Below are positions 31,840 through 43,245 of a DNA stretch of 64,000 nucleotides, piece after piece. This DNA is from Azolla caroliniana (lineage: Eukaryota > Polypodiophyta). Positions within the stretch are counted from its first letter, which is position 1. Each line of letters begins with the position of its first letter. Made by a program: the position numbers and the translations under genes. The stretch is from the NCBI GenBank assembly GCA_043228905.1, contig JBHGNT010000007.1, positions 15,500,001-15,564,000 on the forward strand. The letters are read 5' to 3'. Under the pieces are notes generated by a model. It was not told where the DNA came from. It saw only the letters and a list, made by a program, of their open reading frames with translations, and made no database searches.

Positions 31840-34243
31840 CTCAGTAGAACGGAGTAGCCGAATGAAAGAACTGGCACATACTCGAGGTGGCAAGGGCAAT
31901 GATGAATGAGAAAAATCTGCCGAAATCATACTGGGCTGAAGTGACGTACACGACCATCTATCTAATGAATCGTTGCACAACATCAAGAGTGCATGATATT
32001 ACCCCCCACAAGAAGTTCTATGGAAAGAAGCTGGACTTATCCCATGTTAGGATATTTAGCTCTATTGCATTCGCACACATTCTCGATGAAAAATGACAAA
32101 AGCTCGATCCAAAATCAGAGAAGTGTATCCTCGTGGGGTACTCGCTCAAACAAAAAGGGTATAAGTGCTTCAACCAGTCTACCAAGAAGGTACGAGTGAG
32201 TAGGGATATATTATTCGATGAATCGGTATCCTGGTACACAGTCGACTCAACTCCAAGCAACCCAATTTAAACCGATTTCGAAATAGACTCGGAGGATGAT
32301 GATCGACTAAGGCTCACAATAGAGGAAAGTCCAATCTCAACCAGATTGAGTGGACCACAGGAGAGCCACCAAGCGACCACAACACATCATGGCCAAGTCC
32401 GAAATTGGACAAAGGAAAGGCCAAAATTCCTGAGTACGAAGACTCAAATGGAAATGAATTGGTTCACTCACTCGACAATGAGTATGGTGGATTGGAAGTT
32501 CCTATCCTGAAGACACCAGGAACCAAGAAAGCGTTCACGAAGACGAGTGAACAACCACGTCGCTCCACCCGAGAAAGGATGTGGTTAGCCAATTCAGCTA
32601 CAACGACTACATGGCATAGCATTATGCATTCATGATGAAGGTGGCGACAATTTGAGAGCCAGAAATTTTTTCCAAAGCCTTGAAGGACCCACGATGGGTT
32701 GAAGCGATGAACGAGGAGATGTAAGCACTCTCCAAGAACGAGACATGGGATCTCATCTCCTCTTCACCCCACCAAAAGGAAATCGGATTCCGGTGGATAT
32801 TCAAGGTGAAGCACAATGCCGACGGCACCGTCAATCGGTATAAGGCCCGGGTTGTTGCGGAGGGCATGCATAGAGACACGGGGTCGATTATGAAGAGACG
32901 TTTAACCTGGTGGCAAAGATGATAACCATCTGAACCATGATCGCCCTTCCCGCAGCAAAAGGGTGGCACCTTCACCAAATGGACGTAAATAACGCCTTTC
33001 TTCATGGTGAATTAGAGGAGGAGGTGTACATGGTACAACCACCTAGTTTCAAGTCAAGCACACATCCGCAAGTGGTATGCCGACTCAAAAAGCCTCTCTA
33101 CGGCCTCAAGTAGGCACCTAGAGCCTGACATTTGAAGATAACACAATATCTTCACCAAATTGGCTTTAAAATGTCCAAGTCTGACAATTCTTTGTTCATC
33201 TGAAGCGACTCCAAAGGATAGGCATTTATCATAATATATGATAGTGGATGACTTGGTCATTGGAGGCCATCATTTAGTAGATATTGATCATATCAAAAAG
33301 CTTCTCTCCGGCTTTTGAAACGAAAGACATGAAGGAGCTCCATTACTTCCTAAGAATAGAAGTCATACAGACTCTAGACGACATCATGATCTCCCAACGA
33401 CACCTTATCCTCAATCTTCCTTACAAGTTTGGGATGACAGAGTGTAAGCCCGTCACTACCCTCTCGATCGAAATCTAAAGCTAGATTCTGATTCCTGCAC
33501 AAAGGAGTGTGAGCTGAATTTCTATCGTCAGCTAGTCGGAAGCCTAATCTACCTCACCATTACACGACCTGACCTTAGTTACCATGTCGGCCTCCTTAAC
33601 CAGTTTATGTAGTCACCATGAAACATTCACATGGACTGTGCTAAGCGAGTGTTACGCTACGTAAGTGGGACGATGGATTACGGTGTACTCTACAAATCGG
33701 CCACACTGATTCAACTCAAAGGGTACACCGATGCCAATTGGGCTAGCTACAAAGCCAACAGACCATCCACATCGGCCTTCGTCTTCTCCCTTGGCAACGG
33801 AGCCATATCTTGGAGCAACAAGAAGCAACTCTGTCAAGCATAGAACTGAATACAGGGGCGCGACCGTCGCCGCATGTGGAGCCGTTTGGCTCAAAAGAAT
33901 ATTGAAGGAACTGAGCGTACCCATCAAGGATCCAATTCTCTTCTACTGTGACAACATGAGTAGTATTCATCTAGCTCGGAACCCAGTCTTTCATACTCGG
34001 ACCAAGCACATTGAGGTGCAATATCACTTCATCTAAGAGCGTGTCTTGACCGGAGATGTCGACTTGCAACACATTAATATGAATCTACAAACAACTGATA
34101 TCTTCACGAAGGCCTTGGGAGCTAACAAGCTGCAACAGTTCATGACGAACCTTGGTCTTTCGACCGCTCACCAACCAAGCTTGATGGGGAGTAAGGATAA
34201 AGAGCTGTCTGTAACGACGTTGAACGGAGCAGGGGCAGAATGA
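31840..34243 (+). pseudogene. Copia C integrase end, RT and RNase H, piece 4
   Basis: Integrase resumes with a NGVAERKN block at 31852, followed by the region that links integrase to RT. Reverse transcriptase covers about 32640-33480, with in-frame stops and a one-base shift next to its Val-Asp-Asp active site near 33243. RNase H covers 33530-34150 with YTDANWA near 33723 and IHLARNP...RTKHIE near 33966. No 3' LTR is recognisable after 34243, so the right end is lost or too decayed. Confidence 0.82.
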
Positions 34244-35179
34244 ACATAAGAGTGAGTCGGCTATCGTGATGTGGTGCCATGGAAGGCATTAATAGCATGA
34301 CTGGTCTTCATGATAGTTGGAAGGTTTACAACATATGCAATGTCAAGGGATCATCTTAGATGAATAGCTGTCATGTTGGATCACTTGAAAAAGCAAAAAG
34401 AGGAGCAACGTGAGGACGTGTTGATCAAGTCAAGAAGATGCAACTTCAACGAAATTCTGGAGATGAAGTCACATACATGAACTGTTTGTTATGCTTCCCG
34501 TTCGAAAGATAGTCTACTTCAATGTTCTCATTATAGGATATGCTTCCAATTCAAAACCAAGTTGAATCTTCTGTCACAGTTGTAGGTACTATAAAAGCTA
34601 AATCTGCTACTAGCATTGGAGCATTAAAAAAGGGCAGAGAAATGCATGTAAAGATTGAGGAGATGGGCAGGCTGAAGAGAAACTAGGTTGTTGACAATGC
34701 ATTGTTTGATCTATATGATACGTTGTCGTGCCTTTCGGCACCGGATCATTTGTGTGAGTCGGGTGGGAACCGCTAGGGTTTTGGACAAGGAGGAGGAAGA
34801 ATTTGAGACAAGTTTATAGTTATGGATAGATTATTAGAAAGAGAGATAGAAACTTGTGAATCCCACGATTACATTTTATTAATTGGTGTTTTAGGGTTAG
34901 GAAATATATCCAATTTCCAAATATTCCACACACACCCATATTACATTGTGCTCCTCATCCTTATATAGTGATGAGAGAGTCTTAACAATCCATGCTTTTT
35001 CTATAGATAGACTCTATGCTTTCTCTAACATGCTTTTTCTAAAGTGATCCTACTTTTTCTAACTTGATGCGTTTTTATCGACTATGATGTTCATGCACGC
35101 TACATGTGCATGCGTAGCTTTTCCTTTTATCATGCGTTTTCTTCTAACTAAAGTTTATCCTAGCGTGAACTTACCTTTC
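34244..35179. other. No recognisable gene
   Basis: AT-rich sequence with short frames only. A segment at 34741-34960 has the look of an LTR leader or old transcribed sequence, but I find no paired ends, primer site or domain. Confidence 0.5.
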
Positions 35180-35189
35180 TACGTGCCTT

Positions 35190-36188
35190 CATTCCCCATC
35201 CGGACACAGCCGTGATCACCGGCTGAGTAGGATGAGAAGCATTTCCGGTCCGGGGTAAGGTGGAACGACGCTCCGGAGTCGACCACCCAGGTCATCTCGT
35301 CGCCGGCAAGGTTTATCTCACTCTCCTTGGTGATGAGCATCAACTCTTCTTCACTTGCTGCGATTGCCGTCGTTCCCTTCCGGTCTTTATCGTTCCGGTC
35401 CGGTGTCCGCTTCGAATCGGTACCGTCGGTTCCTTGTCTTTACGAAAATGCCGACAGTTCTTCTGGAAGTGTCCCGGCTTGCCGCAATAGAAGCAAGTAG
35501 GCCTCCCCCTTGACTTTGACCGCGTCCCCGACTTTTCCTGGTTCTGGGGGCTACGGTTCCTTTGTCTTCCGCGTTCCGATTCGGTAAGGAGCGCTTTGGA
35601 GTTGGAGCTCGTATCCTTATCTTTTCGACGCGCCTCCTCATCTAGCAAGCTCAACTTCACTCTTGCTAGGGATAACCGTTTCCCTTCTGGCCCGGCGTTG
35701 CCCAAGGTGACAACCAATGTCTCCCAGCTGTCCGGGAGGGAACCGAGCAGGAGTAGCACTAGTACCTCATCGGTGAGAGGTACTTCCAATGATGTTGCCT
35801 GGTGGATCAGTCCCTGGAAGGCATTCATGTGCTCCGCCATGCTGGAGCCATCTTGGTACCGGAGTCTTACTAGCTTCCGGAATACCGAAACCTGATTGAC
35901 AGTATTTTTGTTTTGAAACATAATGCCGATCTTCTCCCAGAGCTCATGAGCCTTGCTCTCTTCATTGAAGTTGTTGTATAGGCTCATGTCGATGAAGCAC
36001 CGTATGTATGCCGTTGTCTTCATGTGCATCACCTCCCATATCGTGGCGTCGATTTTGTCCGGTCTCTTGTCCCCAAACTGAACCGGCAACCAAAGATCTT
36101 TAACCACGAGCATGTCCCTCATCTTTGACTTCCACACTGAATAGTTGGAGCTGGTGAGCTTGAACATGCCTCCCAACGAATCGTCCAT
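35190..36188 (-). pseudogene. Copia F gag and partial protease
   Basis: The gag frame from the ATG at 36188 is open for 282 codons, longer than in copia A. It includes the zinc knuckle CFYCGKPGHFQKNC near residues 232-245 (35454-35496). A frame break near 35440-35390 separates gag from the protease sequence, whose WVVDSGAS block is readable near 35270. Integrase, RT and RNase H are absent. Because it keeps Gln where copia A has TAG at 6121, it shows that the stop in A is a later mutation. Confidence 0.85.
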
Positions 36189-36218
36189 TTTTTGTGTCGT
36201 TTTGCTCTGATACCACTT

Positions 36219-36915
36219 TGACAGGGACTACACGCTCCCTTTGAACAACGCTCGGCCCCAACCAAGCCTAGAATAAAACACAGGAAACAAGGAATGAAAC
36301 ACAACATGATAGAGAGAAGAGTACAAAGGATGTTTACGTGGAAAAACACAAACTCGGGGAAAAACCACGACAGCCCACAGACCGCAAACTATCACTATGT
36401 CAGAATGTACAATAAGAAGGCACCGAGGCCACGACCTCAAGCTTGTTATCTTCGCCACAGGCGGCGGTTACAATCAGAGGCAACAACCTCTTCCTCTCTC
36501 TCACTCTCTCTGTACACAGTTGCGCGCTCTGATCTTGTGCCAACAAGAATGACAACAACTATATAATCATAAGTTTGCCCTAAGTCATATTTATATTAAT
36601 ATGACTTTTCGGCTATTGACAAATATAGCCACGATGGACTCTCAAAAACATATTTACAAATATGTCTCTTCATCCGGTGAGCACTCCTCACTAGGCCTGC
36701 ATCATCCGGCGCTTGCCGGGTACTCGTCATCCGGTTCTCACCGGGTCTGCACCATCCGGCTCTTCGTAGCCGGGTACTCGTCATCCGGTTCTCACCGGGT
36801 CTGCACCGTCCGACTCTCCGTAGTCGGGTACTCGTCATCCGGTTTCGGCCTCGGCGAGTTTGCTCATTAGTACTGTTCTTCTCACTTCCCATCCGGAGGG
36901 ACCTATTTCCTAACA
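36219..36915 (-). repeat. Copia F 5' LTR
   Basis: 697 bp. On the minus strand it begins TGTTAGGAAATAGGTCCC and ends AGTCCCTGTCA. It contains about three 54-bp-type units near 36680-36850, the GGCTAT...ATAGCC box and the TATA inverted repeat at 36582-36607. The flanking bases GGTAG (36916-36920) would be one target-site copy, with its partner lost. Confidence 0.85.
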
Positions 36916-36920
36916 GGTAG

Positions 36921-37297
36921 TACTACACGTCCAAAATGTATGAGGTAGTACTAGGCCACCTAAATATACAATGTATTCTAGTACTTAAGGAACTATACAC
37001 TTAATTGTAGAATGAAGTGTGTACTGTGCTAGTAAGGGCTAACATTTAATATACAATGTATTCTAGTACTAAACCAATTGTACACCTAATTGTAGAATGA
37101 AGTGTGTATTATGCTTGTACTAGCCCACCTAAATATAGAATGGGATTTAGTCATAGTAGCATGTCTAGTACTACAACAACTATACACCAATTTGTAAAAT
37201 TAGCTGTGATGAGTGCACCAGTACTAAACCACATAAATTTCGATACAAAATATAGTATTTGGAGCAACACCAGTACTAAACCATTATTTTCCTAGTG
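36921..37297. mobile_element. Possible CACTA transposon end with subterminal repeats
   Basis: The sequence ends TTTTCCTAGTG, the complement of CACTAGGAAAA, which fits a CACTA terminus. The preceding 370 bp carry at least eight copies of a TAGTACTAAACC-like motif and two near-duplicate blocks of about 100 bp (around 36945-37040 and 37045-37130). Dense subterminal motifs next to the TIR are typical of CACTA elements. The other end is not found and no transposase is present, so this could be a different repeat. Confidence 0.4.
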
Positions 37298-38347
37298 TGT
37301 TGTATGAATTGTGGCCTATACTTGTACCATTCAACTCCAATTGTACTTTTACTGTCCATACATGTATTTTGTTTCTCAAAATGGTACTTAACACATAGAA
37401 AATGATATGTGTGTAAGCATGGTATAATGACAACATCCATAGCCTCAAGCTTGAATCCAAAGCCATAGAATACATACTTGCAGTAATGAGACACAAACTA
37501 CAATATATTAGCACAAATGATATTTTATACCATAGAAGGTCAAAAAAAATAAATATAAACCAATATCGTGATATAGTAATACTTGTAATGATACTTTCCA
37601 TGCCCGTTGGGTGCTCAACTATGTCTGGACACAAAGTATCTAAACCTTTTCCTCTTAGACCCTTCATCGAACATGCAAGGTTCTCAGAATGCAGCTTTAA
37701 GGTTGACAACTCATCATCAATTTCCACACGAGAGACCCCCATGTATAAAGATCTCTTCTGTGAGCATAATTGATTGCCCATATTTGTCAGCTCCTTCAAC
37801 TCCTTCTTCAACACATCGCTTTCAGAATTTTGGATCGTTGATGCAATCCATTCGTATGTAGTCGACATCAATGAGAATGGTTTCTCTACGACCATCTCAC
37901 CTGATGTAATTGCTTTGAAATCGGCAAGCAATGCTGTATTATTCTTTTCATGGCAGCTATGCAACTCAATCACAACTCTTCATGCTTTTCTGTTAGTGTG
38001 GCTCTTACTTTTGCAATCTTTTCATTCAACACAAGTGTCCTAGTTGGGATTTCAATATGAGAGGCACCATCATACTTCATAGTAGTGTTTGTACTACAGG
38101 ACCCTCTATAATGTGATGATCGGTGACGAGCAAAATTGTCCCAATCAACTTCAATGCCACCGTGAACTTCACATGCAAATGCACGTGCAAAAACCGTTCC
38201 TACCTCGTTGTTTATGACATGTTTAGTATCATAAACTTTTTCATATTGCGTCTTCAATTCGGTGATATAATTCTTCTTCAAGCAACTAATGTGAAATCCT
38301 CTCATTGAATCGGGTTGTGATGAGCCCCAGGTTTTCATCATCCACAT
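37284..38347 (-). pseudogene. Unrecognised coding remnant, two overlapping frames
   Basis: Two minus-strand frames, 38347-37970 (125 codons) and 37973-37284 (229 codons), overlap by a few bases. They read as one protein if a single frameshift is assumed near 37970, where one ends HEEL and the other begins ELHSCHEKNN. The residues are rich in Glu, Lys, Leu and Asn. The first 135 residues of the second frame look like coiled-coil helix. From about 37570 the translation becomes hydrophobic and AT-driven, so an intron probably begins there. I do not recognise the family. A CACTA-like end abuts it on the left and a gypsy fragment on the right. Confidence 0.45.
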
Positions 38348-38391
38348 GTGTAGGTTTTCATAAATGTCAGGTCGTGCATGACGGAAATAAC

Positions 38392-39420
38392 CTAGTGCCG
38401 TGGAACCTGAAGCCGATTCCGGTGCCAGGGGTGCATATTCTGAAAGTCATCGACTTGCTCAAGGAGAAGGTGGCGATGGGGATTCTAGAGCCATCAAACG
38501 CTCCGTACTCAAATCGATGGTTTACGGTTCCGAAGAAGAATGGGTCACTCCGATTTATCCAAGACTTGCAACCGGTGAACAAGGTCACGATCCGGAACTC
38601 CGGAGTCGGTCCGATAGTGTACAAATTTGTGGAAGCATTTGCCGGTCGTGTGATATACTCCATCGGAGACCTATACTTGGGGTATGATCAATTCCAATTA
38701 GTCGTGGAGAGCCGAGACATCACTACCATGCAGACACTGATAGGATTAGTCCGAATGTGCACACTACCACAAGGAGCGACAAACTCAGTGGCACATATGA
38801 CGAACGCGATGAACAAGGTGCTTCGAGATTGCATTCCAGCGATAACGATGCCATTCCAAGATGACATTCCGATGAAAGGATGCATGGTAGAAGAAAAAGA
38901 TGAAACTATGGATGATCGGGGATGCCGAAAGTTCGTAGTCGACCATATTCGTGATTGCGAGAAAGTGCTTCGAAAGTTAGAAGATGTGCACCTAACACTT
39001 TCCGGGGAGAAATCGGTATTTGGGCAAGAAGAGATATTGGTAGTCGGACATCTATGTGGGCCCTACGACTGAAGACCTTCACCAACCAAGATTGATGCGA
39101 TTCAAGCTATGAAAGAAGTATGCGAGTCACAATCCAAAGTCTGAAGGTTTCTTGGAGCTTGTGCATTTTATCACATATGGATTCCACACTATGCACATAT
39201 TGCGGAAGGGGAAGAAGTTCGAATGGAAACCGGAACACACCAAAGCCATGAAGAAGCTCAAGAAAACACTACGGAGGGGAGCCCAAGCTGTTTTATCACA
39301 TATGGATTCCACACTATGCACATATTGCGGAAGGGGAAGAAGTTCGAATGGAAACCGGAACACACCAAAGCCATGAAGAAGCTCAAGAAAACACTACGGA
39401 GGGGAGCCCAAGCTGAAGCT
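38392..39420 (+). pseudogene. Gypsy G reverse transcriptase fragment
   Basis: The frame from about 38392 to 39072 matches the RT of gypsy H (54910-55590) almost colinearly: PWNLKPIPVP, ILEPSNAPYSNRWF, SLRFIQDLQPVN, and an active-site region PFQDDIP where H has PFLDDIP. A TGA at 39070-39072 replaces the Gly/Arg expected after CGPY. The match continues to about 39290 in shifted frames. A 125-bp tandem duplication (39166-39415) then repeats the RT/RNase H junction. The left edge at 38392 is a blunt truncation against unrelated sequence. Confidence 0.82.
39166..39415. repeat. Perfect 125-bp tandem duplication
   Basis: 39166-39290 and 39291-39415 are identical by eye, so the event is recent relative to the decayed gypsy G in which it lies. 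As 125 is not a multiple of three it also shifts the frame. Confidence 0.95.
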
Positions 39421-39822
39421 AACCGAAAAAGGGGGAGGCAAAGCCGTGAAGACCAAGACCCGGGCGTGGTCCGATGTCGTGAAGGGCCTGAAGAATGATG
39501 ACGAATTGGAGACAACCAATTCACTGAAGAGGAGTTCGATTCGGAGGAGCCGAATTAAATGAAGGCCAAATGGACGAGAGGGAAATGGAAGTTGACACTG
39601 AAACGGAGGAACCGACGGGTTGAGAAGCGCCGAAGTTGAAACAAAGAAGGAGCTGAGAAGGGCCTTATGAGCAGACAAGCCGACCGAGAAGGTCGAGAGG
39701 GGCGAGAATGGACGGTTCGTGGAAAGGGGGACGGGACGGGACGAGGAGCGCAAGCCAGGCGGGAGGACTCCAGGAAGAGTCGGAGGAGAGGACTGATTAC
39801 CACTAGCATTGACACTGCGATG
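39421..39822. other. No recognisable gene
   Basis: Moderately GC-rich sequence, perhaps the continuation of gypsy G, without a clear domain. Confidence 0.4.
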
Positions 39823-41416
39823 TCTTGAAAATCTGTCACTATGTGTGGATTGTGAGGCAGAATCACTGAGGTTATTGACTGGAATGACTTATAGATCACA
39901 CACACAACAAGAGGAAGGAAAAAATATTCAAACGTGTTCGTGGAAAGGGGAGGTGCATGGACAAGCCCGAATTAACCCCTCGTCACAAGGAGAATGAATG
40001 CACGAGAGGAAGGTTTACTCATGGACACACAAGGAAAAGGCTTACATACACACACAGATGACAAATTTCCAAACGCCTTCGTGAAAGGAGAGGTGCATGG
40101 GCAAGCCTGAACGCTCCCTTATCACAAGACATACGAACACATAAGCAACTTTTACACACGGGAGACAAAGTTTTGAATGCCTTCGTGAAAGGAGAGGTGC
40201 ATGGGCAAGCCCGGACGCTCCCTTGTCACAAGACACACGAACACACAATCAAGGTTTACACACGAGAGACAAAGTTTCGAATGCCTTGGTGAAAGGAGAG
40301 GTGCATGGGCAAGCCCGAATGCTCCCTTGGCACAAGACACACGAACACACAAGCAAGATTTACACTGACACAAAAGTTTGAATGCCTTGGTGAAAGGAGA
40401 GGTGCATGGGCAAGCCCGAAATGCTCCCTTGTTATAAGACACACAAACACACCAACAAGATTTACATTAACACGCAAGACACAAAAGTTTGAATGCCTTG
40501 GTGAAAGGAGAGGTGCATGGGCAAGCCCGAAACGCTCCCTTGTCGCAAGATACACAAACACACAAGCAAGATTTATATTAACAGACAAGACACAAAAGTT
40601 TGAATGCCTTGGTGAAAGAAGATGTACATGGGCAAGCCCGGAACGCTCCCTTGTTACAAGACACACAAACACACAAGCACACAAGCACACAAGCACAAGT
40701 GACAACAACAAATAAGATACATTGGTGAAAGGAAACATTAGTTTATTGCAAAATAATAGATTCTTTTATAATATAAGAATCATGCTACAATGGGTTTGAT
40801 GTGAATATGAAATATTGTTTATAAAGGAATGGGGGAAGAGAGGTGGAGCAAAGAAGAGAGTGGAATATAGGAGTTTCTTTGTTGATGACGTCTCTTGATG
40901 ATGTTGATCCTTCTTCTTCCGCTTTCCAATTGAGTAGAGCTTCCGTGTTCCTCTTCCTTTCCCCCTTCTTCTTAAAATGACCTCTTATTTATAGGTTTAG
41001 GATTGCTTGCTTCCTTTTTTTTTTCCCTAAAAGTTTGTCTATATGAGTCGAGTTTCTTTTTATCACTATTTCTTTTCCATAATTTAAAATCTGACATGCA
41101 AGATATTCTTAGAAAGCTCTTTCTTTTCTAATTTGGACATTGGATGAGGAAATTATGAGCTTTTTACTCGACCTTGATCCTCATATCCATGCCTAGCTTT
41201 TCTTTTCCCATTTTCTCCTGCTTTTGTTTACTTTTGAAAACCACTTCTAACTTTATATTCCTCATCGTTTATTGTAAGATTTAATCCTTTGACCTTTTAT
41301 TTATAAGGAATTTTCTTTGAAAGTATTTTTCTTATTAATAAAGTAGTTTATTTGAACTACTATTTTACTTCTTTTTGAGGGTGGTTTCACATTATGTGTC
41401 AAAAACATCATGACAT
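39823..41416 (-). repeat. Probable 3' LTR of gypsy G' (contains minisatellite)
   Basis: On the minus strand a polypurine tract GGTGGGGGTGGA (41417-41428) follows the integrase and leads into TGTCATGATG, which compares with GGTGGGGGCGGA then TGTCGTGAAG in gypsy H. A TATA-like CCTATAAATAAG lies near 40985-41000. A possible end ATTTTCAAGACA at 39823-39834 compares with ATATCTCGACA in H. The right boundary is well supported. The left boundary and the length of 1.6 kb are inferred. Confidence 0.45.
39940..40715. repeat. Minisatellite of about 104-112 bp, seven units
   Basis: Units contain GGTGAAAGGAGAGGTGCATG then GGCAAGCCCGAA, GCTCCCTTGTCACAAGACAC and an ACAC-rich spacer. The key motif recurs near 39952, 40091, 40195, 40299, 40403, 40513 and 40621. 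Units differ by small changes and by spacer length. The array keeps frames partly open on both strands, but the peptides are simple reflections of the repeat. Confidence 0.9.
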
Positions 41417-41460
41417 CCACCCCCACCAAACCTGCACATCCTCTGGTATGTGCCAATGAT
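40740..41460. other. AT-rich sequence, no gene
   Basis: No coding domain. Most of it is probably the U3/R part of the gypsy G' LTR described above. Confidence 0.5.
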
Positions 41461-41476
41461 TGTTAGCCTCTATTGC

Positions 41477-43245
41477 TTATTCTTCTTTAACCTGGATGGT
41501 TGAGACTACATCGTCTAGAGCTTCGATTTCAAGATTTGTGGCGTCTCTTCTCTTAAAGATCTTGATTTTCTTCCCTGCAATTGGCAAAGCAAGTCGAGTT
41601 CCATCTAACTCTACTAGAAAATAGGTTGGATTGTTTTCAATTTTCTTGACCATATATGGGCCAAACCATCGTTTTGCAAACTTTCAAGCAGTGATATATT
41701 GATTATCAAGGCTACTATCATAGACAAGTACCCAATCTCCTTCTTCAATTTTTCTTTAGATGATGCTTTTTATCAAAATTCTCCTTGTTCCTCATGAGCC
41801 TGGCGCAACCGTTCTATTGCCAGCTTGACATCTTCGGGCCTCCGTTCTAATTGTTGAATCCTTGTAGCTAGCAAGTCTTCTCGACTCATTTCCTCTTGCC
41901 ATGGCAAAGATTTCCACGAAGTCACACTTTTCTCGATAGGAATTATTGGCTTTTGCCCTAATATGAGCTCAACCGACATATATCCTGTCGTTGTGCTATG
42001 TGTAGTTCTATTAGGCCATAATGCATATGGTAGTAATCGTGGCCAGTCCACCATCTTTCCGTCGCAAGCCTTTGTTAGAGCTTTTACAATCGGACTATGT
42101 CCTCGTTCCACCTTCCCATTTGATGCTTATCCTCGAAAAGAACTCTTTAGCGTCATTTGCATCTAATTCTCCCCTATCGGCTACTATTTTGCCGACACAT
42201 CCGTATCGACAAATAACATCTTCAAGGAGAAACTTACAAACCTTCGAAGTTGTTTTATTCCTTAGTGCCCGACCTTCTAGTTGGTGAGATCCTCTCTTGC
42301 TAGCACGAGGTACCTCATTTGCCACAACCCCATCACCATAACCACTATGTCTACCAACCATTTATAATGCATTGATAATGGATGTCGGATGAAGTCCATC
42401 CCTATGTTGAACATTTGAGTACAATTGACATTGCACACATGTTTCCACTTGCTACATCTTTGTAAACACTCGGCCACCAATACTTCTCCTTTAGCTTTGC
42501 AAAAGTTGCTCATATGCCTCGATGACTTGCCCACACACAATCATGAAATTCAGCAATTAGGGTTTCTCGATCTTGTTTCTTGCATACCACTCGAAGCGGA
42601 GTTCCATTCTTCCTCTTTGGAAACTTCCATAGATGTCCTTCTTTGAGGAAGAACTTGTAGGCCTTCTTCCTAATTTGGTAGAAGTCTTCCTTTGACCATG
42701 ATTCATCCTTTGTAAGAGAGCTCAAGTACCTGCCAATTTCGATGAAGTCACCCTCATAATCTTCTACTTTAAACACCGCTAGCACCCGAGCACAAGAAAC
42801 CGTAAAGAAGTTTAGGCCAAGATCCTCTTCGTCGGAGCGCGAATCTTCTTCACCCTCGTACCTTGCCCTTGACAACATATCGGCCACCACATTATGCTTC
42901 CCATTTATATGTCAAATCTCGGGGTTGATGGACTTGATATAGGCAATCCATCGTAGCATAACAATATCCGGTGTAGCACAACTGGATATCATCTCGAGAA
43001 TAGGTAGACAATCGGTTTCGATTATGAATTCTGTTTTGATAAGGTAGTCATGATCGGTTTTAACCGTGGATACTATCCCCCATAGCTCTCTCTTTACTTG
43101 GGCATACTTTCTTTGTCTTTCGGTCAACACCTTTGCACCGAATCGGATTGCATACTAATTTTTTTCTTTGTCTTCTTGGTTTATCACCCATCCAATTCCG
43201 GTTGGGGTCGTATCCACTGTCACATATATCGGGGTACCTTCAGTG
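41477..43245 (-). pseudogene. Gypsy G' RNase H and integrase, disrupted
   Basis: Minus-strand remnant closely related to gypsy H. It reads from the RNase H start (about 43235, VTVDT-like) through KRELWGIVS and ETDCLPIL near 43000-43100, MLSRARYEGEED near 42870, the integrase HHCC region near 42550, the DDE core (ADRGELDANDAKE near 42180; VERGHSPIVKAL near 42100) and the C-terminal tail ending TAA at 41477-41479. Several frameshifts and stops separate the frames. At the RNase H-integrase linker it has an open Phe codon where H has TGA. Copia I truncates it at 43246. Its upstream RT would lie beyond the right end of I. Confidence 0.85.

Larger units (their letters stand above)
35180..36915 (-). 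mobile_element. Truncated copia F (A family)
   Basis: Minus-strand copy with a 5' LTR at 36219-36915, a primer site at 36204-36215 and gag plus the start of protease. Homology to A, D and J stops at about 35180 in the protease region, and unrelated sequence follows with no LTR or target duplication on that side. The loss is probably a deletion after insertion. Confidence 0.85.

Noticed and set aside
40256-40738. 160-codon minus-strand frame with Cys/Val/Phe-rich repeats
   Set aside because: It is a direct translation of the minisatellite units and has no other coding sign.
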